A DNA stretch of 64,000 nt from an uncultured Streptomyces sp. (GCF_947488945.1 NZ_CANLBS010000012.1:173852-237851), one strand, 5' to 3'; positions 7,210-16,516 are shown, counted from the first letter of the stretch. Program-made: numbers and translations. Notes: generated from the sequence alone by a model not told the origin.

Positions 7210-9402
7210 TTACGGGAAGGAGGTCACCGTGGACGGCACCGTGGAGGTGCCCGAGGTGCCCGGACCCGTGCTGTTGATGACGTGCTCGTACTGGCCGTTG
7301 CCGCCGAGCGAGACCACCAGCAGGTCGTGGAACTTCACGCCCGCCTTCACCGGCGCCTGGAAGCCGTGTTCCTGACGGATCGTCGGGTCCACGTTGTAGT
7401 AGCAGTAGCTGCCCAGGCCCCAGCCCTCGTGGACGTTCACGGAGTCCTCGACCTTGTAGGCCGCGTACCCCTTGATGCTCCCGTTCTGGATGGCCGCCTG
7501 GTTCGGGGCGTCGTACGCCTTCTCGTTCTGGAAGAAGATCGTCCGGCCGCGTTCGCCCGCCCACACCACGTCGTACTTGTTGAAGTGCTCCACGAAGAGG
7601 CCGGTGGCGAGGACGTCGTCGCCGTTGACCCGGAAGCCGTAGTCGGACCGGTTGGTCTCCCAGCCGACGCCCTCGCCGTGGTCGGCGCGCCAGATCCAGG
7701 TGTGGTCGACGATGGTGTCGTCGTTGTTGATCACCATGCCGGTGGTGGCCTTGCCCGCCCCGGCGCCGCCGACCCGGACGAAGACGTCCTGGACGGTGGT
7801 GGGGTTGGCGGCGTGGTCGGCGGAGGCGTTGGCCGGGCCGACCTCCAGCAGGGTCGGGGAGTTGACGGTACCCGCGTCGATCAGCAGACCCGCCAGCTTC
7901 ACGCCGTCCACGTCGGCGACCTTCATCGCGGTCACCCCGTTGTCCGGGATGACGGTGGCGAGGCCGAGGCCGAGGACGACCGTGTTGGCGCGCTTGACCT
8001 CGATGGTGCGGTCCAGGTGGTAGACGCCCGGCGTGAACAGCAGGTGCAGGCCCTGGTCCAGCGCCGCGTTGATGGTGGCGGCGGTCGCGCCCGCCTTCAC
8101 CACGTAGAACTGGCTCAGCGGGAGGGACTGGCCCTGCGGGGTGCCGGCCCAGGAGACGCCGCGCGCGTTGGTCCGCTTGGCGGGCACGAAGACCTTGTAC
8201 TCGTTGCCGTCCAGGTAGAGGAACGGCTTCTCGCGGGAGACCGGAGTGGTGTCCAGCGTGGTGTACGGCTGGGTCGGGAACGCCTGCGCCGGCGCTCCCT
8301 CGACGCCCGAGAAGGTCATGTTCCAGACGCCGTTGGTCCAGCCGCCGACCGCGCTGTCACGGGTGTACCACTGCTGCTGGGAGTACGGGCCCACGGTGCC
8401 GTCGATCTTGCTGTCGGCGATGTAGCCGCCGCTCGCCCAGCCGTAGCCGTTCGGGGCCAGGTTCAGCCCGCCCTTGACGTGCATCCGGCGGAACGGGGCC
8501 GCCTGGGAGACCGCCCAGCGGTTGGTGCCGTTGACCGGGTTGAGGGCCAGGTTCTCCGCCGACCGCCAGAAGTTCTGCGTGGCGTTGCCGTTGAACCAGC
8601 CCGCGTCGACGGTCACGTCGCCGTTGAACGTGGTGTCGTCCGGCTTGAGGCCGAGGCCCGAGACCGAGGTGTAGAAGCCCACCTGCACATTGAGGTTGTT
8701 GTACGTGCCCGGCTTGAAGAGCAGCGCGTGCCGGCCGGAGCCGAACTGCGCGGACTCCTGCTGCTGGAAGATCGCGTCGACCTTGCCCTGGATGTCCGGC
8801 GTCGACGGGTCGTAGACGTGGACGTTCGGGCCGAGGTCGCCACCGCCCTGGATCGGGCCGGTGGTGCCGCCGCCGGTGGTGCCGAACACCTGGAACTCCC
8901 AGAGGGAGTAGCCGTACTGGGTCGCACGGGTCGTGCCGGTCACCCGCACGTACCGCGCGTCGCCGGAGACGGCGACGGTGTCGTTGCCTCCGTCGCCGGT
9001 GGTGGTGGAGTACTTGGTGGTCCAGGTCGACCCGTCGGCGGAGAACTCGATCCGGTATCCCTTGGCGTAGGCGGTCTCCCAGTTCAGCACGATCTGGCTG
9101 ACCGAGGCGGACGCGCCGAGGTCGACGCTGATCCACTGCGGGTCGGCGGCCGCGCTGGACCAGCGGGTCCCGTTGTCGCCGTCGACCGCCGAGGTCGCCG
9201 GGGTGCCGTAGTTCTCCTGGCTGGAGGCGGTCACCGTCTTGCCCTGCGAGAGCAGGGCGGGGGCCGCCTCGGCGGTTGCGGCCGGCAGCAGGGTGAGTGC
9301 CGTGGCCGCCAGCGCGCCGGTGAGCAGACCCACCAGGGGCCTGCGCCACGTACGGGACCGTGCGCCGTCGGGGCGCCGTGAACCGGGGGGAGACATGAGC
9401 AT
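7210..9402 (-). CDS. Secreted discoidin (F5/8 type C) plus right-handed beta-helix protein, probably carbohydrate-active
   Basis: 730 residues from the ATG at 9402, which has AGGAAGG about 7 nt upstream. Residues 1-47 form an Arg-rich export signal ending AATAEAAP. Residues about 50-180 are a discoidin/F5-8C domain (TVTASSQENYGTPATSAVDG to YSLWEFQVFG), usually a glycan binder. From about 195 the protein has beta-helix repeats. It begins QGGGDLGPNVHVYDPST and includes LLFKPGTYNNLNVQVGFYTS, LLFTPGVYHLDRTIEVK and MVINNDDTIVDHTWIWRAD. Close homologues I recall from streptomycetes are called coagulation factor 5/8 domain or wrongly adenylyl cyclase. The catalytic class is unknown; resemblance to pectate-lyase-fold enzymes such as GH55 suggests a polysaccharide substrate. 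Confidence 0.8.
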   Translation of the reverse strand: MLMSPPGSRRPDGARSRTWRRPLVGLLTGALAATALTLLPAATAEAAPALLSQGKTVTASSQENYGTPATSAVDGDNGTRWSSAAADPQWISVDLGASASVSQIVLNWETAYAKGYRIEFSADGSTWTTKYSTTTGDGGNDTVAVSGDARYVRVTGTTRATQYGYSLWEFQVFGTTGGGTTGPIQGGGDLGPNVHVYDPSTPDIQGKVDAIFQQQESAQFGSGRHALLFKPGTYNNLNVQVGFYTSVSGLGLKPDDTTFNGDVTVDAGWFNGNATQNFWRSAENLALNPVNGTNRWAVSQAAPFRRMHVKGGLNLAPNGYGWASGGYIADSKIDGTVGPYSQQQWYTRDSAVGGWTNGVWNMTFSGVEGAPAQAFPTQPYTTLDTTPVSREKPFLYLDGNEYKVFVPAKRTNARGVSWAGTPQGQSLPLSQFYVVKAGATAATINAALDQGLHLLFTPGVYHLDRTIEVKRANTVVLGLGLATVIPDNGVTAMKVADVDGVKLAGLLIDAGTVNSPTLLEVGPANASADHAANPTTVQDVFVRVGGAGAGKATTGMVINNDDTIVDHTWIWRADHGEGVGWETNRSDYGFRVNGDDVLATGLFVEHFNKYDVVWAGERGRTIFFQNEKAYDAPNQAAIQNGSIKGYAAYKVEDSVNVHEGWGLGSYCYYNVDPTIRQEHGFQAPVKAGVKFHDLLVVSLGGNGQYEHVINSTGPGTSGTSTVPSTVTSFP

Positions 9403-9811
9403 GTCAGCCCTTCCTGAGGTGTCGGGGGGTGCGGGTGTCGTGTCCCGGGGCCGCGCCCCGCCTCCGGCGGAGGAGGTCTGCCGGAGGCGGAAACGTGCGC
9501 GGACCCGGGGAGGGGGATGTGGGACGAACGCCGGGAGAGCGCTCTCTCGTGGGTCCAGATGGTTCTCCTGCGGGCGGGAGGCGTCAAGAGTTGTGACAGA
9601 GAAACTGTGCGCGGGCTGCCGGTTCGTCAGAAGGTGAACAGGGTTTCGGGGTCCGGACGTTGGCGGACCGGAGGGCCCCCGGCCCGGCCCGCGCGGACGA
9701 GGGGCGGGGGAGGCGGTCACCCTCCGTGTCGCGTCCACCCCTGCGCGCGAACCTGCGCCGCCGCGGTCCGCGCGACCGTCCCGTAGGCGCGGGCGCGCGG
9801 GGCCGGTCCGC
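9403..9811. other. Intergenic region with promoter and operator of the beta-helix gene
   Basis: This 409-bp stretch separates the beta-helix gene from the glycosidase gene on the same strand. It holds the ribosome site next to 9402, operator 1 at 9535-9546 and a TTGACG -35 candidate on the minus strand at 9582-9587. I see no additional gene in the GC-rich remainder. Confidence 0.6.
9535..9546 (-). promoter_or_regulatory. LacI-type operator GAGAGCGCTCTC, copy 1
   Basis: A perfect 12-bp palindrome with the central CG step typical of LacI-family operators. On the minus strand a TTGACG -35 candidate lies at 9582-9587, so the operator falls just after the expected transcription start of the beta-helix gene. 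The same palindrome recurs at 12958 and 13146. Confidence 0.7.
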
Positions 9812-11587
9812 TCAGCCGTAGACGCCGAACTCGTTCAGCGAGTAGCCGTAGCCGGTGCCGCGCGCGGTGGCGTACAGGCGCACGTAACGGCCGGTCCCCG
9901 AGACGTCGAAGTCGTCGATGCCGCCGTTGCCGTCCGTCACCTGCTTGACGGTGCGCCAGTTCTGGCCGTCGTCGGAGAGCTGGACGGCGTACGCCTTGCC
10001 GTACGCCGCCTCCCAGTCGAGCTGGACGTGCCGGACCGCGGTCGGGGCGCCCAGATCGACACTGAGCCACTGCGGGTCGCTCCAGGCGCTCGCCCAGCGG
10101 CTGGTGGCGCTGCCGTCGACCGCGTTTCCGGCCGGGCAGGGGCAGCCGCCGGTGGAGTCCTGCTGCCAGGAGGACGCCGTGGCGGGCTTCCCCCGGCCGA
10201 GGTTCACCCCGCTCACGGGCGGCGCGACCACCCGGAGGGAACGGGTCTCCACGCCGACGTTGCCGCGGCCGTCCTTGACCTTGACGTACACCTTCCACAC
10301 GCCGGTGCGGTCCGGCGCGGTGAACCGGAGCCTCCCGCCACCGAGATTGCTGAAGGGGGTGCTGGTCAGGGCGCCGCTGCCGTCGATGTACTTGCTGTTG
10401 AGCAGCACCTCGTACGACAGGGCGTCCCCCTCGGGGTCGGAGGCCGGCGCCGTGACCGTCAGCTCCCTGCCGCCGGGGACGCTGCCCGCGTCCCGGTCGA
10501 GGGTGAGCGGGGCGACCACGGGCGGGGTGTTGTCGCCGGCGGTGGATCCGCCGTACATCCGCTTCACCGCGTAGTACGACAGGCGCTTCTCGCCGGCCGG
10601 CAGCAGGTTGAACCAGATGCCCCCGAAGTCGTACTCCGTTCCGTAGTGGAACAGCGTCGCCCCGAGCGCCACGCCCGGGTGGCCGGTGACGCAGTTCCAC
10701 GCGCGGGTGTAACCGTCGCGCTTGGCGGTGTCGGCGGGCTCGGCCGGCACCCCGTTGGCGTCGTCCGGCACCTCCCACTCGCCGGCCGGTCCGGTCTCGG
10801 TCACCAGGTACGGCTTGGTGTAACCACCGCTCTGCCAGGTGGACTTGATGTTGCACACGTCGTTGTACGCGTTGACCGAGTACAGGTCCAGGTCCGGCGC
10901 GTTGCGCCGGTAGTACGGCCACGCGCCGGTCCACGCGTCGGTGGAGGTGACCGGGTGGTTCGGGTCGACGGCGTGGATCCGCTTCGTCACGTCGTTGACG
11001 AACGCTGTGTACGCGTCGCGCTGCCGTTCCAGCTCCGCCCCGCCGTAGCAGTTCTGCATGCCGAGCACCGACTCGTTGCCGACGTTCCACATGAGCACGC
11101 CGGGATGGTCCTTGTAGGTCTGCACCCACTTCGGGAACTCCGCGAGCACGGTGTTCTTGTAGGCGGTGTCCGTCAGGTAGTTCACGCAGCCGCCGCTGCC
11201 GGGGCCGCCGCCCGGCTGGAGCCAGAAGCCCGCGATCACCTTGATCCCGTTGGCCGCCGCCGCGTCGAACAGCGGGGCGCTGGAAGCGTCCGTGCCCCAG
11301 GTGCGGACGGTGTTGACGCCCATCGACTTCACGTCGGGCAGGTAGCGGGCGGCGTCGGTGGGGGAGGGGCCCCAGGTCAGGCCCTTGACCGTGTACGGCG
11401 CGCCGTTCACGGTCAGCTGCCAGTTCCCTTGTGCGCCGGTCACCTTCACCACGTTTCCGGCGGCTGCGGCGTGTGGTTGCGTATCGGTGCCCGCGGCGGA
11501 CCCGGCCGCCTGCGAGGGGGAGGCGGGCAGGGCGAGTGCGGCCGCCGCGAGGGCGGTGGACACCGCCAGGGGAAGTGTTCTGCGCAT
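9812..11587 (-). CDS. Secreted clan-A (GH2/GH5-like) glycoside hydrolase with C-terminal discoidin domain
   Basis: 591 residues; ATG 11587 with AAGGAGA. Signal peptide 1-27 (AVSTALAAAALALPASPSQAAG). The catalytic (beta/alpha)8 barrel (about 45-345) has the clan-A acid/base Glu172 in VLMWNVGNES and the likely nucleophile Glu264 in LVTETGPAGEWE. TVKGLTWGPSPTDAARYLPDVKSMGVNTVRTW resembles the GH2 barrel start. Residues about 355-450 form an Ig-like linker. Residues about 455-591 are a discoidin domain (PATASSWQQDSTGGCPCPAGNAVDG to YGYSLNEFGVYG), very like the one in the neighbouring beta-helix protein. The exact specificity (beta-glucan, mannan or other) is not readable. It lies 88 bp behind the DUF1996 gene and probably shares its transcript. 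Confidence 0.83.
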   Translation of the reverse strand: MRRTLPLAVSTALAAAALALPASPSQAAGSAAGTDTQPHAAAAGNVVKVTGAQGNWQLTVNGAPYTVKGLTWGPSPTDAARYLPDVKSMGVNTVRTWGTDASSAPLFDAAAANGIKVIAGFWLQPGGGPGSGGCVNYLTDTAYKNTVLAEFPKWVQTYKDHPGVLMWNVGNESVLGMQNCYGGAELERQRDAYTAFVNDVTKRIHAVDPNHPVTSTDAWTGAWPYYRRNAPDLDLYSVNAYNDVCNIKSTWQSGGYTKPYLVTETGPAGEWEVPDDANGVPAEPADTAKRDGYTRAWNCVTGHPGVALGATLFHYGTEYDFGGIWFNLLPAGEKRLSYYAVKRMYGGSTAGDNTPPVVAPLTLDRDAGSVPGGRELTVTAPASDPEGDALSYEVLLNSKYIDGSGALTSTPFSNLGGGRLRFTAPDRTGVWKVYVKVKDGRGNVGVETRSLRVVAPPVSGVNLGRGKPATASSWQQDSTGGCPCPAGNAVDGSATSRWASAWSDPQWLSVDLGAPTAVRHVQLDWEAAYGKAYAVQLSDDGQNWRTVKQVTDGNGGIDDFDVSGTGRYVRLYATARGTGYGYSLNEFGVYG

Positions 11588-11675
11588 CGGTTTCTCCTTC
11601 GAGGGGGGACGGAGCCCGCCCGGCGCCCCGCGGGTGGGGGCCACGGCTCGCGCGGCGCGCCGGACGGGAGCCGGA

Positions 11676-12779
11676 TCAGGGGAGTTCGTAGCGCTCGTTC
11701 AGCGCTGCGCCCCTTTCGGGGTGCGTCTGGTCGTAGCCCCGCGCGTCGCACTGGAGGCCGCCGACGACGCAGTGGTTCACGAGCGCCGCGAGCGTCCGGT
11801 CGTCCCAGGCGTTCATGAAGTCGTAGTGGAAGGAGTGCCCGGTCCCGCTGGCGAGCCGCACCTGGGACATGTCGCCGTTGACCGGCCACGCCATCTTGAA
11901 CTCGATCATCGGCAGCGCCACCGGGTGGGTGGCCGGGCAGATGTTGTCGTTGGTGCCGGGCTTGACCACCGGGTAGGACATGTGGGCCTTGTGGTCGGGG
12001 GTGTCGAGGTACTTCCCGTCCCAGCAACTCGGAGCCTGGAAGCGGATGTTGAGCTGAACGTCCGGACGCTCGGGGCAGGTGGCCGGGAATTCGGTGTTGA
12101 AGAAGCTGTCCCCGCACTCCCAGCCCTCGACGAAGCCCCTGTGCGCGCGGAACTCGGCGGCGGTCTGCATCGGACTGCCGACCACGTACCGCAGCCCCTT
12201 CGGGAACGGCCGCACGCTGGTGTAGTCGGTGACGCCCGCCTTGTAGTAGATCGTCTGCGGGCCGACCGGGAGGATCTTCCGGTCGCCCTTGAACAGCGAG
12301 GGCATCCAGTAGCCCGACTTGTCGCCGGGCGCCTTGCAGAGCGTTCCGGCCGACGCCAGCGAGGCGGTGGTGGATCCGGCGTACGTGCTGGTGTTGCCCA
12401 TGAACGTGTGGTCGTGCGAGGCGCCGGGCTGCCCCGGATACACGATCGGGTCGTCCGGCTTGGTGTGCGAGACGGTGCAGTTGGCCTGGAACTCGTGGAA
12501 GTACCGGTGGGTCGGCATCGGGCCGGCCGGCGGGGCGGTGACCTGCGGTACCGCCGGGATGTAGCCGTCGCCGTCGGGGTCGTCGCCGGAGGGGACGGCC
12601 GGTGCCGCCATGGCGTGCCCGGCGTGACCGGCGGCCGTGACCGCCGTCGGCGCCTTCGCCGGGGTGGCCTCGGCGGAGAGGCCGGGCAGCACGAGTCCGG
12701 CCGCCGTGGCGAGCGTCGCCGCGCCGACGAGTAACGCGGAGTTCAGTGCGGACCTGCGGAACATCGATCTCCCTGACAT
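11676..12779 (-). CDS. Secreted DUF1996 protein
   Basis: 367 residues from ATG 12779 with a strong AGGAGG site. Residues 1-38 are a signal peptide (FRRSALNSALLVGAATLATAAG). A His/Ala-rich linker leads into the DUF1996 domain: YFHEFQANCTVSHTKPDDPIV, PGASHDHTFMGN, YWMPSLFKGDR, FECGDSFF-like EGWECGDSFFNTEF, and FQAPSCWDGK. The DUF1996 family occurs mainly in fungi (often with WSC domains) and in secreted actinobacterial proteins. Its activity is unknown, though conserved His/Asp/Cys residues suggest a metal or glycan site. Its operator, matched to that of the beta-helix gene, ties it to carbohydrate metabolism. Confidence 0.88.
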   Translation of the reverse strand: MSGRSMFRRSALNSALLVGAATLATAAGLVLPGLSAEATPAKAPTAVTAAGHAGHAMAAPAVPSGDDPDGDGYIPAVPQVTAPPAGPMPTHRYFHEFQANCTVSHTKPDDPIVYPGQPGASHDHTFMGNTSTYAGSTTASLASAGTLCKAPGDKSGYWMPSLFKGDRKILPVGPQTIYYKAGVTDYTSVRPFPKGLRYVVGSPMQTAAEFRAHRGFVEGWECGDSFFNTEFPATCPERPDVQLNIRFQAPSCWDGKYLDTPDHKAHMSYPVVKPGTNDNICPATHPVALPMIEFKMAWPVNGDMSQVRLASGTGHSFHYDFMNAWDDRTLAALVNHCVVGGLQCDARGYDQTHPERGAALNERYELP

Positions 12780-12957
12780 GGAGACCTCCTGGGGTGTCCG
12801 TCGGGATGGGAGGGGGGTGCGGTGGCGCCGTTCCGTGGGGGTGCGCGGGGGCCGTCGACGGCGTCCGGGTGCCGGGTCGCCGGACCTCCTGGGCAGGTTG
12901 CGTGCGGGGGCGGACGGGCCGCCGTCGGATCGGGTTCGCCCGCTGGACCGCAGTCTC

Positions 12958-12971
12958 GGAGAGCGCTCTCC
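12958..12971 (-). promoter_or_regulatory. LacI-type operator GGAGAGCGCTCTCC, copy 2
   Basis: A perfect 14-bp palindrome, 179 bp upstream of the DUF1996 start. It lies 43 bp downstream of a minus-strand TTGACA. The equivalent distance at the beta-helix gene is 41 bp, so the promoter-operator layout is conserved between the two units. Confidence 0.72.
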
Positions 12972-13145
12972 CGATATAGCCGGAGTGTTCCGCCGTTGAT
13001 GAGTACGTGTCAAGGCCTTGTGAACCAGCTGTTACGGACGGCGGCATACGAGGTCCGGGCCCTGCCGTCCCCTCGTCGCGGGTCGTGGCTGGTGGGTGCC
13101 GGGGGCGGTTTCCGGAAGGGTGGGGCGCGCGGGACGAGCCTCGTC

Positions 13146-13159
13146 GGAGAGCGCTCTCC
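13146..13159. promoter_or_regulatory. LacI-type operator GGAGAGCGCTCTCC, copy 3
   Basis: Identical to copy 2 over 14 bp and placed 188 bp further upstream. Paired distant operators suggest looping by a tetrameric LacI-family repressor. Alternatively copy 3 may serve an unrecognised promoter in the gap. Confidence 0.65.
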
Positions 13160-13535
13160 CGCCCAGGTCCCCGCGCGGACGGGGGCCGGTGATCCTCGGG
13201 CGGGCGGTCCGGGGCGTCCGTACCCGGCCGGGCGGCCCGGCGGTGCGCGCAGGGCCGTCGCCGTCGGGGACGCCGATCCGCGCCCTCGCGGCGACGACCG
13301 CGGCGTGGACCTGCTGAGGCTCCACTTCGCCCACGACCCCTGACGGCACTCGCCTCCCGCAAGCCGCGCCGCCCCCCTGAGGCATCCGGGGGCGAGGGCG
13401 GGACGACCTCCTCGGCGCGACGCGTCGCCGCACCGGCCCGTTGGCCCTGTGACGGCTCGACCCGTCGCGCTATACGTGGGCCAATGGCACACCATTCTGA
13501 GCCTCTGTTGAACCATCAGCCCCTCGGATGGTGAG

Positions 13536-15149
13536 ATGGTCCGGTCGATGGCGCTGCGGGTCCTCCGGGACCCTTGCGGCGCCTTTCTCATGTCCGCGCC
13601 CGTTTCCGCGCGGAACCAGATGCGAGAGGGCGGGGCCGGTTTGCTGAGGAGAGCGTTCGTCGCGCGGGACCCGGGGCGGGTCCGGCTGCGGTTCGCGTCG
13701 CGGGCGGTGCTCGGCATCGCGCTCGCCGTCGGCCTGTGCGCGGCGGCGGGGCTCGGGCTCCCGGCCGTCATCGCCGGCGGACTGGCGGCGCTGCTCGCGC
13801 TGTTCACCGTGACCGACCCGACCGTGCGCGGGCAGGCGATCACGACCGCCCTGCTCGCCCCGGTCGGGATACCGGTGCTCGCGCTGGCCGCCGTGCTGCA
13901 CGACACGCCCGTCGCACGCGATCTGGCCTTCCTGGCCGTCGTGGGCGGTGGGGTCTACGCGCGGCGGTGGGGACCGAGGGGGCACTCGCTCGGTGTGTTC
14001 GCCTTCATGGCGTACTTCTGCGCCCAGTTCCTCCACGTCGTGCCCGGCCGGCTGCCCGCGCTCTGCCTGGCGATGCTGCTGTCGATCGCCGCGTCGTCCG
14101 CCGTCCGCTTCGGAGCGTGGTGCTACGAGCGCCGGCTCGCGGCCCCCGTGCCGGTGACCCCGCCGACCGGGGGGAGCGGACTCGGGCGGATCACCACGCG
14201 CCAGGCGGTGCAGGCCACGCTGGGGGCCGGGTTCGCGCTCGCCGCCGGGCAGGTGCTCTCCGACCAGCGCTGGTACTGGGCGGTCGGCGCCACCTGGTGG
14301 GTGTTCGTGGCCACCACCTCGCGCGGCGAGACCGTCGTGCGCGGGTTCAGGCGGTTCCTCGGGACCGCGCTCGGGATCGTGCTGGGCTTCGCCGTGGCGG
14401 TCCCGCTGCACCACGAGCCGGCCGTGGCCGCCGTGGTCGTGGCGCTCAGCGTGTTCGGGATCTTCTACACCGCCGCCGTCTCCTACACCTGGATGATGCT
14501 GTCCGTGACCGTCATGGCGAGCATGCTCTACGGGCTGCTCGGGGTGCTCGACGCGGACCTGCTGGTGCTGCGGGCGTCCGAGACGGCCGTCGGGGCGCTC
14601 GGAGCGGTGCTGGCGGTGCTGTTCGTGCTGCCGGTGACCACGCACTCCGTCACCGAGGCGTGGGTGGAGCGGGCGCTGCGCTGCGTGCACGCGTGCACGG
14701 CGGAGGCCGCGGCCCGGCTCGCGGGGGACGCGGACGCCGATCCGCAGCGCGGGGTCGCCGAGCTGGAGGGGGTCCTCGGCCGGGTGCGCCTGTCGCTCGC
14801 CCCGCTGGTCCATCCGCTCAACCCCGCGAGGGCCCGTAAGCGACGGGCCCGGCAGGTCCTCGCGCTCCTCGACGACTGCGCGCGCGAGGTGCGCGGGCTC
14901 GCCTCCGTCGCCGCTGATCCGGACGCCTCGCACGACGCCCGGCTCGCGGCGGCGTGCTGGCGGGTCGAGGCGGCGGTCGAGGCGCTGACGACACCGGGCG
15001 CGGCGCTCGGGACCGAGGTTCCCGGCAGCCCCGCCCACACGCCGGGCGCCGGGCAGGCGCTGGCCCACCTGCACGGTCTGGAACGGGCGCTCGCCGACCT
15101 GGCGGCTCCCCTGAAGGCCCCACGGCCCGCCTCCCCGATACGCCTGTAG
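13536..15149 (+). CDS. FUSC-family (aromatic acid exporter-like) inner-membrane protein
   Basis: 537 residues if the ATG at 13536 is used; the start is uncertain, with in-frame ATGs at 13551 and 13590 and no clear ribosome site. Two bundles of hydrophobic helices can be seen. The first covers about residues 57-165 (AVLGIALAVGLCAAAGLGLPAVIAGGLAALLALF onward), the second about 225-375 (AVQATLGAGFALAAGQVLSDQRWYWAVGATWWVFVA). Both are followed by soluble helical segments. This twofold layout is that of FUSC/YccS/AaeB-type proteins, implicated in efflux of aromatic acids or toxic compounds. Substrate unknown. Confidence 0.75.
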   Translation: MVRSMALRVLRDPCGAFLMSAPVSARNQMREGGAGLLRRAFVARDPGRVRLRFASRAVLGIALAVGLCAAAGLGLPAVIAGGLAALLALFTVTDPTVRGQAITTALLAPVGIPVLALAAVLHDTPVARDLAFLAVVGGGVYARRWGPRGHSLGVFAFMAYFCAQFLHVVPGRLPALCLAMLLSIAASSAVRFGAWCYERRLAAPVPVTPPTGGSGLGRITTRQAVQATLGAGFALAAGQVLSDQRWYWAVGATWWVFVATTSRGETVVRGFRRFLGTALGIVLGFAVAVPLHHEPAVAAVVVALSVFGIFYTAAVSYTWMMLSVTVMASMLYGLLGVLDADLLVLRASETAVGALGAVLAVLFVLPVTTHSVTEAWVERALRCVHACTAEAAARLAGDADADPQRGVAELEGVLGRVRLSLAPLVHPLNPARARKRRARQVLALLDDCAREVRGLASVAADPDASHDARLAAACWRVEAAVEALTTPGAALGTEVPGSPAHTPGAGQALAHLHGLERALADLAAPLKAPRPASPIRL

Positions 15150-15285
15150 GGGGCTGGACGGGCCTGTAGGGACGCCCGGCCGGAAGCCCACCCGGGCCGC
15201 CGGTGCGGCGCCGGCCGGTATCGGCCGCCGATCACCGGGTAGGTGACCGATCAGTAACCTGATCATGCGGCGCGAGGGTGGACCG

Positions 15286-16470
15286 ATGGCTGACGGCATG
15301 CTGGAAGAGGACCTGTACCGCTTCGAGGAGCTGCTGGACGACGAGGAGCGCGGGACGCTCCACCGCGTCCGGGCGTTCCTCCGCGACGAGGTGGCCCCGC
15401 ACGCGGACGAGTGGTGGGGCAGGGCGACGTTCCCGCACCACCTGATCCCGCGCTACGGCGAGCTGGGCATCGCGGGCGCCGGATACGAGGAGTGCGAAGG
15501 ACCGGGGAAGGCGAGCAGCCTGCTCAGCGGGTTCATCGCTCTGGAGATGGCCCGGGTGGATCCGTCCATGGCCACGTTCTACGGCGTGCACGCCGGACTC
15601 GCCATGGGCAGCATCGCCCGCTGCGGCTCCGCCGAGCAGCGCCGCCGCTGGCTGCCCGCCATGGGGCGGATGGAGAAGATCGGGGCGTTCGCGCTGACCG
15701 AGCCGCAGGGCGGCTCCGACGTCGCGGCGGGCCTGCGCACCACCGCCCGGCGCGAGGGCGACACCTGGGTGCTGAACGGGAACAAGCGCTGGATCGGCAA
15801 TGCCACCTTCGCCGACCTGGTCGTGGTCTGGGCGCGCGAGGAGGGTGACGACGGCAGGGTGCTCGGGTTCGTCGTGGACAGCTCGACCCCCGGCTTCTCC
15901 GCACGCCTGATCGAGAACAAGATCGCGCTGCGGACCGTGGAGAACGCCGACCTCGTGCTCACCGACTGCCGGGTGCCGGAGGAGAACCGCCTCCAGGAGG
16001 CCCACGGTTTCCGGGACACGGCCGACGTGCTGCGGCACACCCGCAGCGGGGTGGCCTGGGAGGCGGTCGGCGTGATGCTGGCCGCGTACCGCATCGCCCT
16101 GGACTACACCCGCGAGCGAGAGCAGTTCGGCGGTCCCGTCGCCCGGTTCCAGCTGGTGCAGGACCTGCTGGTGCGGATGCTCAGCGACGCCACCTCCTGC
16201 CTCGGCATGGTCGTGCGGCTCGCCCAGCTGGAGGACGCCGGAACCTTCCGCGACGAGCACTCGGCGATGGCCAAGGCGCACTGCACCACCCGCATGCGGG
16301 AGGTCGTCGGCTGGGGGCGGGAACTCCTGGCGGGCAACGGCATCGTGCTCGACTACAGCATCGGCCGCTTCGTCGCCGACGCGGAGGCGCTGTACTCCTA
16401 CGAGGGAACCCGCGAGATCAACACCTTGATCACCGGACGCGCGGTGACCGGTCTCGGCGCCTTCGTCTGA
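15286..16470 (+). CDS. Acyl-CoA dehydrogenase (glutaryl-CoA dehydrogenase-like)
   Basis: 394 residues from ATG 15286, preceded by GAGGGTGG. FAD-dependent acyl-CoA dehydrogenase fold. Recognisable segments are FALTEPQGGSDVAAGLRTTA (flavin/substrate contact), WVLNGNKRWIGNATFADLVVVWA, YTREREQFGGPVARFQLVQD, and the catalytic glutamate in YSYEGTREINTLITGRAVTG. The arrangement, with Glu in YEGTR, matches the glutaryl-CoA dehydrogenase branch better than the fatty-acid branches, but the substrate remains open. It stands alone, without the usual CoA-transferase or thiolase partners. A hairpin (16484-16516) follows. Confidence 0.87.
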   Translation: MADGMLEEDLYRFEELLDDEERGTLHRVRAFLRDEVAPHADEWWGRATFPHHLIPRYGELGIAGAGYEECEGPGKASSLLSGFIALEMARVDPSMATFYGVHAGLAMGSIARCGSAEQRRRWLPAMGRMEKIGAFALTEPQGGSDVAAGLRTTARREGDTWVLNGNKRWIGNATFADLVVVWAREEGDDGRVLGFVVDSSTPGFSARLIENKIALRTVENADLVLTDCRVPEENRLQEAHGFRDTADVLRHTRSGVAWEAVGVMLAAYRIALDYTREREQFGGPVARFQLVQDLLVRMLSDATSCLGMVVRLAQLEDAGTFRDEHSAMAKAHCTTRMREVVGWGRELLAGNGIVLDYSIGRFVADAEALYSYEGTREINTLITGRAVTGLGAFV

Positions 16471-16483
16471 GCCCCGCCCGGCC

Positions 16484-16516
16484 GCTCCGGGGCCGGGTTT
16501 CCCCGTGCCCCGGAGC
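16484..16516 (+). terminator. Hairpin terminator between acyl-CoA dehydrogenase and P450 genes
   Basis: 10-bp perfect arms (16484-16493 and 16507-16516) with a 13-nt loop containing TTTCCCC, placed between two convergent stop codons. Confidence 0.6.

Larger units (their letters stand above)
12780..13535. other. 756-bp intergenic region with two identical operators
   Basis: This lies between the divergent DUF1996 (minus) and FUSC (plus) genes. It contains operators 2 and 3 (12958-12971, 13146-13159) and a minus-strand -35 candidate TTGACA (13008-13013) serving DUF1996. I see no convincing gene: reading frames through here lack ribosome sites and homology. A TATACG -10 candidate at about 13471 and a small inverted repeat CCATC/GATGG near 13513-13531 precede the FUSC gene. 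Confidence 0.6.
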
